From the NCBI RefSeq assembly GCF_000412695.1, contig NC_021499.1:5146001-5210000 (forward strand): DNA of 64,000 bases, written 5' to 3'. This document shows positions 32,532 through 41,784 of the stretch, piece by piece (positions within the stretch are counted from its first letter, which is position 1; each line of letters opens with the position of its first letter). A program made the translations under genes and the position numbers. Source of the stretch: Pseudomonas resinovorans NBRC 106553 (GTDB lineage Bacteria > Pseudomonadota > Gammaproteobacteria > Pseudomonadales > Pseudomonadaceae). The notes below the pieces were generated by a model. The model was given only the letters and a program-made list of their open reading frames with translations. It did no database searches and was not told where the DNA came from.

Positions 32532-34163
32532 ATGTCTCTGCAACGCTCCCTGCGTGGCCAGATCCTCACCCTGCTCGGCGGCAGCCTGCTGCTGCTCCTG
32601 CTGAGCGCACTCGCCTGCTTCCATTTCCTGTCCGGCGGCGTGCAGTCCTACCGCGCCCTGGTGAACGGCACGCTCGCAGCCTCCAGCCTGGTGGACGAAG
32701 CCAACCTCGAGTTCAAGGTGCAGGTCCAGGAATGGAAGAACGTGCTCCTGCGCGGCAAGGACCAGGAGAACCTGAACAAGTACTGGAGCCAGTTCGAGAG
32801 CCAGGAGGCCAAGGTCCAGGCCGTGCTCGGCAAGCTGCTGGACAAGGCGCATGACCTGGAGGACCAGAGCCTGCAGACCAAGGTGGACAGCCTGCGGACC
32901 GAGCACCGCAACCTCGGCACCGCCTACCGCAAGGGCCGCGACGCCTTCATCGCCGCCGGGGCCGACCCGGTGGCCGGCGACAACGCGGTGAAGGGCATCG
33001 ACCGCGCCGCCAGCGAGCAGATGAGCGCCCTGGTGGCCGAACTCCATGCCCGTGGCCAGCAGCAGTCCGACGCCATCAGCGCGAGCGCCGATCGCACGGT
33101 GAGTCTCGGCATCCTGGCGATGCTGCTGTCGAGCCTGGGTATCGGCCTGTTCAGCCTGTGGCTGATCAACCGCAACCTGATCGCCCCCATCGGCTCACTG
33201 ATCGAGCACATCGCCCAGCTCAGCCAGGGCAACTTCGGCCAGCGCGTGGATGCCAGCCGCCAGGACGAGCTGGGCCGCCTGGCCGTGGCCGCCAATACCC
33301 TGCGCGACTTCCTCGCCGACACCTTCAACCGCCTCAAGCAGAGCACCGTCCAGCTGGACAGCGCCAGCGGCGAGCTCCACGCCATCGCCAGCCTGATGGC
33401 CGAAGGCACCCGCGAACAGTTCTCGCGCACCGACCAGGTGGCCACCGCCATGCACGAGATGTCCGCCACCGCCCAGGAAGTCGCGCGTCACGCCGCCGAA
33501 GCCGCCGGCGCCGCCGACCAGGCCGACCATTCGGCGCAACAGGGCGACGCGGTGATGCAGGCGACCATCCTCAGCATCACCGGCATGCGCAGCGAGATCG
33601 CCAACACCGCCGAGGTCATCCGCCGCCTGGAAAGCGACAGCGGGCGCATCGGCAAGGTGCTGGAAGTGATTCGTGGCATCGCCGAGCAGACCAACCTGCT
33701 GGCGCTCAACGCCGCCATCGAGGCCGCCCGCGCGGGCGACCAGGGTCGTGGTTTCGCCGTGGTGGCCGATGAGGTGCGCACCCTGGCCCAGCGCACCGCC
33801 GAATCCACCGCCGAGATCCACCTGATCATCGACACCGTGCAGACCGGCGCCGTCAACGCCGTGCGCGCCATCGAAAGCGGCCAGAACCGCAGCGAGGAAA
33901 GCGTCGCCCAGGTCACCGAGGCCGGCGCCATGCTGCAGCGCATCACCGATGCCGTGGAAGCCATCCGCGACATGAACCGGCAGATCGCCACCGCCGCCGA
34001 GGAACAGACCTCGGTGGCCGAGGACATCTCGCGCAACCTCACCGAGATCACCGCCATCGCCACCACCAACGAGGGCAACGTGCAGCGCACCCAAGGCGCC
34101 AGCCAGCACCTGCACGGCCTCTCCGGCGAACTCAACCAGCTCACGGCGCGCCTGCACGCGTGA
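32532..34163 (+). CDS. Methyl-accepting chemotaxis protein
   Basis: A 543-residue transmembrane chemoreceptor: TM1 ([23 protein letters not shown], about 11-33), a periplasmic four-helix-bundle-sized sensor (about 34-192), TM2 (about 195-215), one HAMP domain, then the signalling hairpin with the invariant tip [20 protein letters not shown] and [17 protein letters not shown]. There is no C-terminal pentapeptide for CheR docking. The ATG at 32532 has AAGAGG nine bases before it. It stands alone between the iron operon and mexVW; P. aeruginosa lacks an MCP here as far as I recall. Ligand unknown. Confidence 0.92.
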   Translation: MSLQRSLRGQILTLLGGSLLLLLLSALACFHFLSGGVQSYRALVNGTLAASSLVDEANLEFKVQVQEWKNVLLRGKDQENLNKYWSQFESQEAKVQAVLGKLLDKAHDLEDQSLQTKVDSLRTEHRNLGTAYRKGRDAFIAAGADPVAGDNAVKGIDRAASEQMSALVAELHARGQQQSDAISASADRTVSLGILAMLLSSLGIGLFSLWLINRNLIAPIGSLIEHIAQLSQGNFGQRVDASRQDELGRLAVAANTLRDFLADTFNRLKQSTVQLDSASGELHAIASLMAEGTREQFSRTDQVATAMHEMSATAQEVARHAAEAAGAADQADHSAQQGDAVMQATILSITGMRSEIANTAEVIRRLESDSGRIGKVLEVIRGIAEQTNLLALNAAIEAARAGDQGRGFAVVADEVRTLAQRTAESTAEIHLIIDTVQTGAVNAVRAIESGQNRSEESVAQVTEAGAMLQRITDAVEAIRDMNRQIATAAEEQTSVAEDISRNLTEITAIATTNEGNVQRTQGASQHLHGLSGELNQLTARLHA

Positions 34164-34406
34164 TCCGCCGAGGGCACAGGGACGTGCCCCGCAGACCTGC
34201 CCCACCAATCAGGAAAGGCCAAGGTACCGCTTGGCGAAATCTGCCGAACTTTCTCGATCTCCGTCGATCAACCGTCCAGTAGAAGGCCTACCGACCTGGA
34301 TGCAATGTTCTGACATTTCTAGGCTTTGACTTGCGTCTGGCAGTGGTACTAAGGTGCATCCCTTGCCTATTCCCAGGCCACTCAATCCCTGCCAAGGAAC
34401 CGGAAT

Positions 34407-35558
34407 ATGTTGCTCCGCCGCATGCTCATCATGCTTGGCGCGGTCGCCGTTGTTGTAATCGCGTTCGCCGCCTACAAAGGATTCTCCATCTATAAGCAGG
34501 TCCAGCAGTTCTCTGCGCCCCAGCCTCCCATCAGTGTGTCCGCCGAAAAGGCCACCGAGCAGCCCTGGCAAAGCCTCCTGCCGGCCATCGGCACCCTGAA
34601 GGCCTTCCAGGGCGTGGACCTCACCGTGGAAGCCAGCGGTACCGTCCAGGACGTGCTCTTCCTCTCCGGCGAGAAGGTCAAGCTGGGCCAACCGCTGATC
34701 CAGATGGACAGCGACGTGGAACGCGCCACCCTGGCCACCGCCGAAGCCGAACTGTCCCTGGCCCGCGTCGAGTTCGAGCGCGGCCGCAGCCTGGTCAGCC
34801 GGCAGAACATCTCCAAGAGCGAGTTCGACCGCCTGTCCTCGGAGCTCCAGGCCGCCACCGGCAAGGTCGCCCAGCTCAAGGCCCTGATGGACAAGAAGCG
34901 CATCATCGCGCCCTTCGCCGGCACCATCGGCATCCGCCAGGTGGACGTCGGCGACTTCCTCTCCTCGGGCACCATCATCGCCACCCTGCAGGACCTGAAC
35001 ACCCTGTTCGTCGACTTCTTCCTGCCGGAACAGTCCGCGCCGCTGCTGGCCGTGGGCCAGAAGGTCCGCATCAGCGTTGCGGCCTTCCCCGGCGAGCACT
35101 TCGAGGGCGACATCGCCGCCCTCAACCCCAAGGTCGAGGAAGCCACCCGCAACCTGCAGGTGCGCGCCGTGCTGCCGAACCCGGACGGCAAACTGCTGCC
35201 CGGCATGTTCGCCAACCTCGAGGTGCTGCTGCCGGGCGCCCAGGAGCGCGTGGTGGTGTCGGAAAGCGCCATCACCTACACCCTCTACGGCAACTCGGTG
35301 TACGTGATCGGCGAGAAGAAGAACGCCGAAGGTCAGCCCGAGAAAGGCCAGGACGGCCAACCGCAGCTGGTGGTGGAACGCCGCTTCGTCGAAACCGGCG
35401 AGCGTCGTGATGGCAAGGTCGTGGTCCTCAAGGGGCTGACGGCCGGCGAACAGGTGGTGACTTCCGGCCAGCTCAAGCTGGACAACGGCTCCCACGTCGC
35501 CATCGCGCCCGACCAGACCCTGTCCAGCGACCCGGACAATCAAGCCCGCGCCCAGTAA
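34407..35558 (+). CDS. mexV: RND efflux periplasmic adaptor (MexV-like)
   Basis: A 383-residue membrane-fusion protein: N-terminal anchor helix (about 5-25, no lipobox cysteine), then beta-barrel, lipoyl and hairpin domains typical of RND adaptors (LTVEASGTVQDVLFLSGEKVKLGQPLIQMDS; KKRIIAPFAGTIGIRQVDVGDFL). It is 26 bp upstream of the RND pump gene. By synteny with PA4374-PA4375 it is MexV. No outer-membrane factor gene follows; MexVW of P. aeruginosa uses OprM encoded elsewhere. A TTGACT hexamer at 34326-34331 could be part of its promoter. Confidence 0.87.
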   Translation: MLLRRMLIMLGAVAVVVIAFAAYKGFSIYKQVQQFSAPQPPISVSAEKATEQPWQSLLPAIGTLKAFQGVDLTVEASGTVQDVLFLSGEKVKLGQPLIQMDSDVERATLATAEAELSLARVEFERGRSLVSRQNISKSEFDRLSSELQAATGKVAQLKALMDKKRIIAPFAGTIGIRQVDVGDFLSSGTIIATLQDLNTLFVDFFLPEQSAPLLAVGQKVRISVAAFPGEHFEGDIAALNPKVEEATRNLQVRAVLPNPDGKLLPGMFANLEVLLPGAQERVVVSESAITYTLYGNSVYVIGEKKNAEGQPEKGQDGQPQLVVERRFVETGERRDGKVVVLKGLTAGEQVVTSGQLKLDNGSHVAIAPDQTLSSDPDNQARAQ

Positions 35559-35584
35559 GCGTTACCCGCGCGAAGGAATGGAAC

Positions 35585-38500
35585 ATGGCTTTCACAGATC
35601 CCTTTATCCGTCGCCCGGTGCTGGCGACCGTGGTCAGCCTGCTGATCGTGCTGCTGGGCTTCCAGGCCTTCAGCAAGCTGGTGATCCGCCAGTACCCGCA
35701 GATGGAAAACGCCCTGATCACGGTCACCACCGCCTACCCGGGCGCCAACGCCGAGACCATCCAGGGCTACATCACCCAGCCGCTGCAACAGAGCCTGGCC
35801 AGTGCCGAAGGCATCGACTACATGACGTCGTCGAGCCAGCAGAACATGTCGGTCATCCAGATCTACGCGCGCATCGGCGCCAACTCCGACCGCCTGTTCA
35901 CCGAGTTGCTGGCCAAGGCCAACGAGGTGAAGAACCAGCTGCCCCAGGACGCCGAAGACCCGGTGCTTTCCAAGGAAGCGGCCGACGCCTCGGCGCTGAT
36001 GTACATCAGCTTCTACAGCGATGAGCTGTCCAACCCGCAGATCACCGACTACCTCTCGCGGGTGATCCAGCCCAAGCTGGCCACCCTGCCGGGCATGGCC
36101 GAGGCGGAAATCCTCGGCAACCAGGTCTTCGCCATGCGCCTGTGGCTGGACCCGGTGCGGATGGCGGCCTACGGCATCACCGCCAACGACATCAACGACG
36201 CGGTGCGCAAGTACAACTTCCTCTCCGCCGCCGGCGAGGTGAAGGGCCAGTACGTGGTCACCAGCATCAACGCCAGCACCGACCTCAAGTCCCCCGAGGC
36301 CTTCGGCGCCATCCCGGTGAAGACGGTGGGTGACAGCCGGGTACTGCTGCGCGACGTGGCGCGGGTGGAAATGGGCGCGGAGAACTACGACTCCATCAGC
36401 TCCTTCGACGGCATCCCCTCGGTCTACATCGGCATCAAGGGCACTCCCAGCGCCAACCCGCTGGACGTGATCAAGCATGTGCGCGCGATCATGCCGGAGC
36501 TGGAGGAACAGCTGCCGCCGAACCTCAAGGTGTCCATCGCCTACGACGCCACCCGCTTCATCCAGGCCTCCATCGACGAAGTGGTGAAGACCCTCATCGA
36601 GGCGGTGCTGATCGTGATAGTGGTGGTGTTCCTGTTCCTCGGCGCCTTCCGCTCGGTGCTGATCCCGGTGATCACCATCCCGCTGTCGATGATCGGCGTG
36701 CTGTTCTTCATGCAGTTGATGGGCTACTCCATCAACCTGCTGACCCTGCTGGCGATGGTGCTCGCCATCGGCCTGGTGGTGGACGATGCCATCGTGGTGG
36801 TGGAAAACATTCACCGGCACATCGAGGAAGGCAAGACACCGTTCGACGCCTCCATCGAGGGTGCCCGCGAGATCGCCGTGCCGGTGATCTCCATGACCAT
36901 CACCCTGGCCGCGGTGTACGCCCCCATCGGTTTCCTCGAAGGCCTGACCGGCGCCCTCTTCCGCGAGTTCGCCCTGACCCTGGCCGGCGCGGTGATCATC
37001 TCCGGCATCGTCGCCCTGACCCTGTCGCCGATGATGTGCTCCAAGCTGCTGCGCCACGAGGAGAACCCCTCGGGCCTGGCGCACAAGCTGGACATGATCT
37101 TCGATCGCCTCAAGCGCCGTTACCAGCGTGCCCTGCACGGCACCCTGAACACGCGGCCGGTGGTGGTAGTGTTCGCCCTCATCGTGCTGCTGCTGATCCC
37201 GGTGCTGTTGAAGTTCACCAAGAGCGAACTGGCCCCGGACGAAGACCAGGGCATCGTCTTCATCATGGCCAAGGCGCCGCAGCCGACCAACCTGGACTAC
37301 CTGAACGCCTACACGGAAAAATTCGTGAAGATCTTCAAGGAGTTCCCCGAGTACTACTCGTCGTTCCAGATCAACGGCTTCGACGGCGTGCAATCGGGCA
37401 TCGGCGGCTTCCTGCTGAAACCCTGGGACGAGCGCGAGCGGACCCAGATGGAGCTGCTCCACGAGGTCCAGGGCAAGCTCAACGAGATCCCCGGACTGCA
37501 GATCTTCGGTTTCAACCTGCCGTCGCTGCCGGGCACCGGTGAGGGTCTGCCGTTCCAGTTCGTGATCAACACCCCCAACGACTACGAGTCGTTGCTGCAG
37601 GTGACCGAGCGAATCAAGGCCCGCGCCATGGAGTCGGGCAAGTTCGCCTTCCTCAACGTCGACCTGGCCTTCGACAAGCCGGAAGTGGTGGTGGACATCG
37701 ACCGGGCCAAGGCCGCGCAGATGGGCGTGTCCATGGAGGACCTGGGCTCGACACTGGCGATCCTGCTGGGCGAGGGCGAGATCAACCGCTTCACCATCGA
37801 CGGCCGCAGCTACAAGGTCATCGCCCAGGTGGAACGCGCCTACCGCGACAACCCAGGCTGGCTGAGCAACTACTACGTGAAGAGCGAGAGTGGCGCCATG
37901 GTGCCGCTCTCCACACTGATCAGCGTGCATGACAGCGCCCGTCCGACCCGTCTGAAGCAGTTCCAGCAGCTCAACTCGGCCATCATCGAGGGCTTCCCGC
38001 TGGTGAGCATGGGTGACGCCATCGAAACCGTGGCCCAGATCGCCCGCGAGGAAGCGCCACGGGGCTACGGCTTCGACTACGCCGGCGCCTCGCGCCAGTA
38101 CGTGCAGGAAGGCAGCGCGCTCTACGTGACCTTCGCCCTGGCCCTGGCGATCATCTTCCTGGTGCTGGCGGCGCAGTTCGAGAGCTTCCGCGACCCGTTG
38201 GTGATCCTGGTGACGGTGCCGCTGTCGATCTGCGGCGCGCTGATCCCGTTGTTCCTCGGCTGGTCGAGCATGAACATCTACACCCAGGTGGGCCTGGTGA
38301 CCCTGATCGGCCTGATCAGCAAGCACGGCATCCTGATCGTGGAGTTCGCCAACCAGTTGCGCCGCGACAAGGGACTCTCGCCCCGCGAGGCCGTGGAAGA
38401 AGCCGCCGCCATCCGCCTGCGCCCGGTCCTGATGACCACCGCGGCCATGGTGTTCGGCATGGTGCCGCTGATCCTCGCCACCGGCGCCGGCGCGGTCAGC

Positions 38501-38638
38501 CGCTTCGACATCGGCCTGGTGATCGCCACCGGCATGTCCATCGGCACGCTGTTCACCCTCTTCGTCCTGCCCTGCGTCTACACGCTACTGGCGAAGAAGG
38601 ACCCGCAGCCGACCGGCGAAACGGCTGCCAGCCACTGA
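35585..38638 (+). CDS. mexW: RND multidrug efflux pump (MexW-like)
   Basis: A 1017-residue inner-membrane RND transporter with 12 helices and two large periplasmic loops. The N-terminus FTDPFIRRPVLATVVSLLIV is typical, and the proton-relay region GLVVDDAIVVVENIHRH in TM4 contains the paired aspartates. It pumps drugs through an adaptor and an outer-membrane channel; in P. aeruginosa MexVW gives resistance to fluoroquinolones, tetracycline, chloramphenicol and erythromycin when overexpressed. It forms an operon with the adaptor and ends at a strong terminator. Confidence 0.9.
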   Translation: MAFTDPFIRRPVLATVVSLLIVLLGFQAFSKLVIRQYPQMENALITVTTAYPGANAETIQGYITQPLQQSLASAEGIDYMTSSSQQNMSVIQIYARIGANSDRLFTELLAKANEVKNQLPQDAEDPVLSKEAADASALMYISFYSDELSNPQITDYLSRVIQPKLATLPGMAEAEILGNQVFAMRLWLDPVRMAAYGITANDINDAVRKYNFLSAAGEVKGQYVVTSINASTDLKSPEAFGAIPVKTVGDSRVLLRDVARVEMGAENYDSISSFDGIPSVYIGIKGTPSANPLDVIKHVRAIMPELEEQLPPNLKVSIAYDATRFIQASIDEVVKTLIEAVLIVIVVVFLFLGAFRSVLIPVITIPLSMIGVLFFMQLMGYSINLLTLLAMVLAIGLVVDDAIVVVENIHRHIEEGKTPFDASIEGAREIAVPVISMTITLAAVYAPIGFLEGLTGALFREFALTLAGAVIISGIVALTLSPMMCSKLLRHEENPSGLAHKLDMIFDRLKRRYQRALHGTLNTRPVVVVFALIVLLLIPVLLKFTKSELAPDEDQGIVFIMAKAPQPTNLDYLNAYTEKFVKIFKEFPEYYSSFQINGFDGVQSGIGGFLLKPWDERERTQMELLHEVQGKLNEIPGLQIFGFNLPSLPGTGEGLPFQFVINTPNDYESLLQVTERIKARAMESGKFAFLNVDLAFDKPEVVVDIDRAKAAQMGVSMEDLGSTLAILLGEGEINRFTIDGRSYKVIAQVERAYRDNPGWLSNYYVKSESGAMVPLSTLISVHDSARPTRLKQFQQLNSAIIEGFPLVSMGDAIETVAQIAREEAPRGYGFDYAGASRQYVQEGSALYVTFALALAIIFLVLAAQFESFRDPLVILVTVPLSICGALIPLFLGWSSMNIYTQVGLVTLIGLISKHGILIVEFANQLRRDKGLSPREAVEEAAAIRLRPVLMTTAAMVFGMVPLILATGAGAVSRFDIGLVIATGMSIGTLFTLFVLPCVYTLLAKKDPQPTGETAASH

Positions 38639-38655
38639 GCCCCGGCCCGATGAAG

Positions 38656-38682
38656 AAAGCCCCGCGATTGCGGGGCTTTTCT
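38656..38682 (+). terminator. mexVW terminator
   Basis: AAAGCCCCGC (38656-38665) and GCGGGGCTTT (38670-38679) form a perfect stem around GATT, followed by TCTTT. Confidence 0.9.
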
Positions 38683-38720
38683 TTGGTGCTTCATGCCCCC
38701 GGGGCGACTGGCCCGTGAAT

Positions 38721-38754
38721 CGTTGGGCTTCGCTGCGCTCGGCAACCAACCTAC
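38721..38754. repeat. Half copy of the GTAGGTTG repeat
   Basis: CGTTGGGCTTCGCTGCGCTC followed by GGCAACCAACCTAC is the right half of the dispersed repeat; the left half is absent and is replaced by unrelated sequence. Confidence 0.75.
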
Positions 38755-38770
38755 GCAAATCGCGCGCCCA

Positions 38771-38800
38771 CAAAAAACCCCGCTCTCGCGGGGTTTCCTG
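38771..38800 (-). terminator. Terminator of the inaA operon
   Basis: Read leftward, AAACCCCGC and GCGGGGTTT form a stem around GAGA, followed by TTTTTTG. It ends the leftward methyltransferase-inaA-small protein transcript. Confidence 0.88.
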
Positions 38801-38812
38801 TGGTTCCTGTGC

Positions 38813-39037
38813 TCATTCCTGGCCTCGTAGTCCCTGGGAAAGGCCGAACATGACCAGCAACAGGTTCTGGTCCGGCTGGATCTGCGCTTTCAGCCGCGCA
38901 TTGGGCGGCAGGGGGCAGTAACCCAGGCCATTGACGCTAACCACAGAGGGTGAAGGCTCATGCCAGGCAGCCGCTGCGAGGGAGGCCACCCCCAGTGCAC
39001 CGACGAGAAACAAAGCTCGCGTTACTTCTAACTTCAT
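38813..39037 (-). CDS. Small exported hypothetical protein (ColR-locus)
   Basis: A 74-residue protein with a likely signal peptide (RALFLVGALGVASLAAAAW, about 7-25). The mature part is short and has one cysteine (GYCPLPPNARLKAQI). It starts inside the inaA stop codon (ATGA overlap) and is last in the operon. In P. aeruginosa a similar small gene (PA4377 as I recall) takes this position. A role in outer-membrane integrity is suggested only by its operon. Confidence 0.78.
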   Translation of the reverse strand: MKLEVTRALFLVGALGVASLAAAAWHEPSPSVVSVNGLGYCPLPPNARLKAQIQPDQNLLLVMFGLSQGLRGQE

Positions 39038-39735
39038 GATCGCAACCCCTTGATAGCGCTGCCAAACGCTGCTTCATAACCGTAGATCAGACACTTCCAA
39101 TCCGCCTCACTCAGCGACGAGTGGCGCCTAAACTGCCACAGGTCGCGCCTCGCCGCCCGTTTGCTCGACAGCCGGTGCCGGGCTTTTTCCAGGTCGAGCA
39201 GGGCTATTTCAGGCAGGCCGCCCTCCCCTTTCGGGCGCACGAAAACGTGTTTGGCGTAGAGACAACCGTGCTGCCAGCCACCCTGGTGCAGGCGGCAGAG
39301 GGTAACGGCCAATTGTTGCAAAACGAGGTGCCTGGCCCGTTCGTCGGGCTGCGAGGCGTACCAGCTGCCGAACTCGATGAAGCCTTCCAGCGCCTCGGTC
39401 ACCAGCAGCGCCTGCCAGCCGTTGCCGGGGCGATGGCTGGCGCCACCATAGACCAGATGTGGTACCCGTACGCCCAGGCCTTCGATGGCGAGCAGGGCGT
39501 CCCGTTCGCGCAGCGCGGTGGGTCGGCCGAAGGGATGGCGCAGGCTGCGGTAGAGGTGCCCGACCTGGCGTTTGAGATACAGCTGCCGACCGTCCATCAG
39601 TTGGACCCTTTGCACACCGCTCACACCACCACGGCGACGATTGGGCGCCTCCACCCAGTCGCCCCGCAGCGACCAGAAACGGCGGAATTCCTCGTCCGCC
39701 CGGGGCTCGACCGAACCCAGCCAATCAACGGCCAT
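39034..39735 (-). CDS. inaA: InaA / lipopolysaccharide-kinase-like protein
   Basis: A 233-residue protein of the Kdo/WaaP-like lipopolysaccharide kinase family. Kinase-like features include YLKRQVGHLYRSLRHPFGRPTALRE in the N-lobe, HGCLYAKHVFV (the HGD-like catalytic-loop region) and LLDLEKARHRL (the DFG-like aspartate). The ATG at 39735 overlaps the methyltransferase gene by 11 bp, so it is translationally coupled. inaA is weak-acid inducible in E. coli and is a ColRS target in pseudomonads. Kinase activity has not been established for this family member. Confidence 0.87.
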   Translation of the reverse strand: MAVDWLGSVEPRADEEFRRFWSLRGDWVEAPNRRRGGVSGVQRVQLMDGRQLYLKRQVGHLYRSLRHPFGRPTALRERDALLAIEGLGVRVPHLVYGGASHRPGNGWQALLVTEALEGFIEFGSWYASQPDERARHLVLQQLAVTLCRLHQGGWQHGCLYAKHVFVRPKGEGGLPEIALLDLEKARHRLSSKRAARRDLWQFRRHSSLSEADWKCLIYGYEAAFGSAIKGLRS

Positions 39736-40420
39736 GGCCTGGCACCTTGCGCAGCACGTAGACCCGCCACATCGCATAGAACGGCAGGAAGTCCAGGTGC
39801 TCCTGGATCTCGAAACCGGCCTCGCGGAACTCCGCCTCGACGGTGGCCACCGGCAGCACGAAGCGGTTCTGGTAGCCCTGCTCCTTGCGCCGTGCCTGAC
39901 GCCGGTTTTCCAGGCGCTGGCGGCGCCAGGCCTTGAAGTTGCCATCGACCCAGAGGGAAACGATCAGGCTGTCGCGGGTGACCCGGTGACACTCGCGCAG
40001 CAGCGTCAGGCGGTTGGCGGGCTCGCCGATGTGGTGCAGCAGGCGCATGCAGAAGATGCTGTCCACCGCGTTCTCGGGCAGTTGGATGGAGAAGGCCGAG
40101 GTCTGCAGCAGGCGCACCCGCCTGACCACTTCCGGCGGTTGGAACTCGGCGGCCACCCGCAGCATCTGCTCGGAGTTGTCTGCGCCGATGATCACCCGGT
40201 TCGGTTTCTCGGCCAGCAGCGGCCAGAAACGGCCGGCGCCGCACGGCAGGTCCAGTACCAGGCCTGGCTCGTCGGCCAGCGCCAGGGCACGCCGCGCCAG
40301 CTGCAGGTCGCGCCAGTTGGACAAGCGCCGCGACAGGCCGGCCTGGTGTTTGCGGAAGTAGGCTTCGGCGTGCTGGCGGTCGTATTTGTCGGAGAATTCG
40401 AGATTGATCGGGCGGGTCAT
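39725..40420 (-). CDS. Class I SAM-dependent methyltransferase
   Basis: A 231-residue methyltransferase. Motif I is LVLDLPCGAGRFWPLL (about 54-69), followed by GADNSEQML (motif II) and SIFCMRLLHHIGEP (post-II region). The substrate is not evident. It is the first gene of a leftward operon with inaA and a small exported protein, 80 bp downstream of colS. A ColR-like box sits at the colS 3' end, within this gap. In P. putida the corresponding genes next to colRS belong to the ColR regulon and support membrane integrity. Confidence 0.87.
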   Translation of the reverse strand: MTRPINLEFSDKYDRQHAEAYFRKHQAGLSRRLSNWRDLQLARRALALADEPGLVLDLPCGAGRFWPLLAEKPNRVIIGADNSEQMLRVAAEFQPPEVVRRVRLLQTSAFSIQLPENAVDSIFCMRLLHHIGEPANRLTLLRECHRVTRDSLIVSLWVDGNFKAWRRQRLENRRQARRKEQGYQNRFVLPVATVEAEFREAGFEIQEHLDFLPFYAMWRVYVLRKVPGHGR

Positions 40421-40490
40421 GGACCACCTCCGGATTGAAGATGGTCATTAAATTAACCAGCGCCTGGTCAAGAAGTGGTCAAGTTCAGGT

Positions 40491-40504
40491 GAAAAAAACG
40501 TCAA
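40491..40504 (-). promoter_or_regulatory. Candidate ColR-binding site
   Basis: Read leftward the sequence is TTGACGTTTTTTTC. It fits at every defined position the ColR motif as I recall it from P. putida, (T/C)(T/C)NA(C/G)NN(T/C)TTTTT(C/G). It overlaps the last codon of colS and lies 71-84 bp before the methyltransferase-inaA operon. Confidence 0.65.
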
Positions 40505-41784
40505 GCCCCCGGTCGGCCCTTCAGCAGCACTTCGAAGCGACAACCGGTGGGCTCCACCGCACTCAAGCCAACCTTCCAGCCCTGGTTGTCACAGATCCGC
40601 TGTACCAGCGAAAGCCCGAGCCCCAGGCCATCACCGCGCCTGGCCGGCCCACGGACGAAGGGCCGGAACATGGCTTCGCGGTCCTCTTCGGGAATGCCCA
40701 CGCCGCTGTCCTGCACCACGAAGCCCTGGTCCGTGAGCACCAGGCGAATGCTGCCGCTGTCGGTGTAGTGCAGGGCGTTGCGCAGCAGGTTGCCCAACAC
40801 CGAACGCAGGAAGGAGGCATTGTAACGCTGCTCCTGGCGTGGGCCGGGCTGGTACTCGAAATGCAGCCCCTTGCGCTCGATGGCATCGCGCCACTAGCTG
40901 GCAAGCTCGTCGGCCACACTGCTGAGGCTCGCCTGGGGCGCCGCGCTGACCTCTTCGTGCTGGGAACGCGCGAGGAACAGGAAGGTCTGCACCAGGTCGC
41001 GCATCTCTTCGGTGGCACGGGCCATGCGCTGCACCTGGGCACGGCCACGGGCGTCGAGGCCGGGGTTCTCCACCAGCAGTTCGCAGGAGCTGGCCAGGAC
41101 CATCAGCGGCGTACGCAACTCATGGCTGACGTCGCTGGTGAACAGTCGCTCGCGATGGAGCACCTCGTGCAAACGACCCAGCGTGTCATCGAAGGCCAGG
41201 GCCAGTTGCCCGACCTCATCGGAGGCGTAGTCCGGCGCCAGCGGTGGCGCCATGCCCAGCAGCTGGTCGCGGTGGCGTACCTGGCCGGCCAGGCGAACCA
41301 CCGGTTCTATCACCTTGCGCGCCAGGACCCAGCCCAACAGCAGGGCCAGGACCACGCTGAGCCCGAAGCCCACCATCACCACCCGATAGAGGACCTGTTC
41401 GCGGGCCTCGAACTCGCTCTGGTCCTGCAGCATCACATAACGACGGCCGTCCACCTCGCGCACCAGCGCGTGATAGGAGCTCTCGCCCTCGAATACCTCG
41501 TGGAAACCCAGCGCCAGATTCGCCAGGTTGGCCGGTATGGCATGGCCGGCGGGCCCCTCGCTGCTGTAGAAGCGGGTGTCGCTGTCCAGGCTCGGCGGCC
41601 GGCCCTGGGCGATGTTCTGGGTGAGCACGCGGTTGAGTTCGTTGTTCAGGTCACGGGAGATCAACTGCTCTTCGATCAGGTGCACCACCGCGATGATGCC
41701 CACGGCGAAGGCGCCCGCCACCAGGGTGGTCATCAGCACGAAGGCGATGAGGATCCGTCGTGCCAGGCTCTGCTTAAACTCCAT
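40501..41784 (-). pseudogene. colS: Sensor kinase colS interrupted by one in-frame amber codon
   Basis: The two halves lie in the same frame and are separated only by TAG at 40894-40896. Codons 1-296 encode TM1, a short periplasmic sensor, TM2, a HAMP region and the HisKA H-box (SDVSHELRTPLMVL). After the amber codon the frame continues WRDAIERKGLHFEYQPG, then the HATPase N-box (LGNLLRNALHYTDSG), G1 (DSGVGIPE) and G2 (GDGLGLGLSLV), to a normal stop at 40501. Full length would be 427 residues. The product truncated at the amber codon lacks the ATP-binding domain and cannot phosphorylate ColR. It could be a real null allele, a sequencing error or a suppressed amber. The start overlaps colR by 11 bp. 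Confidence 0.9.

Noticed and set aside
35540..38326. 928-codon minus-strand frame opposite mexW
   Set aside because: It is a third-position GC artefact opposite an unmistakable RND pump.
40501..40800. Treating the ATP-binding half of colS as a separate 99-residue gene
   Set aside because: It is in the same frame as the upstream half, separated by one TAG, and lacks a start signal; it is the 3' part of a disrupted colS.
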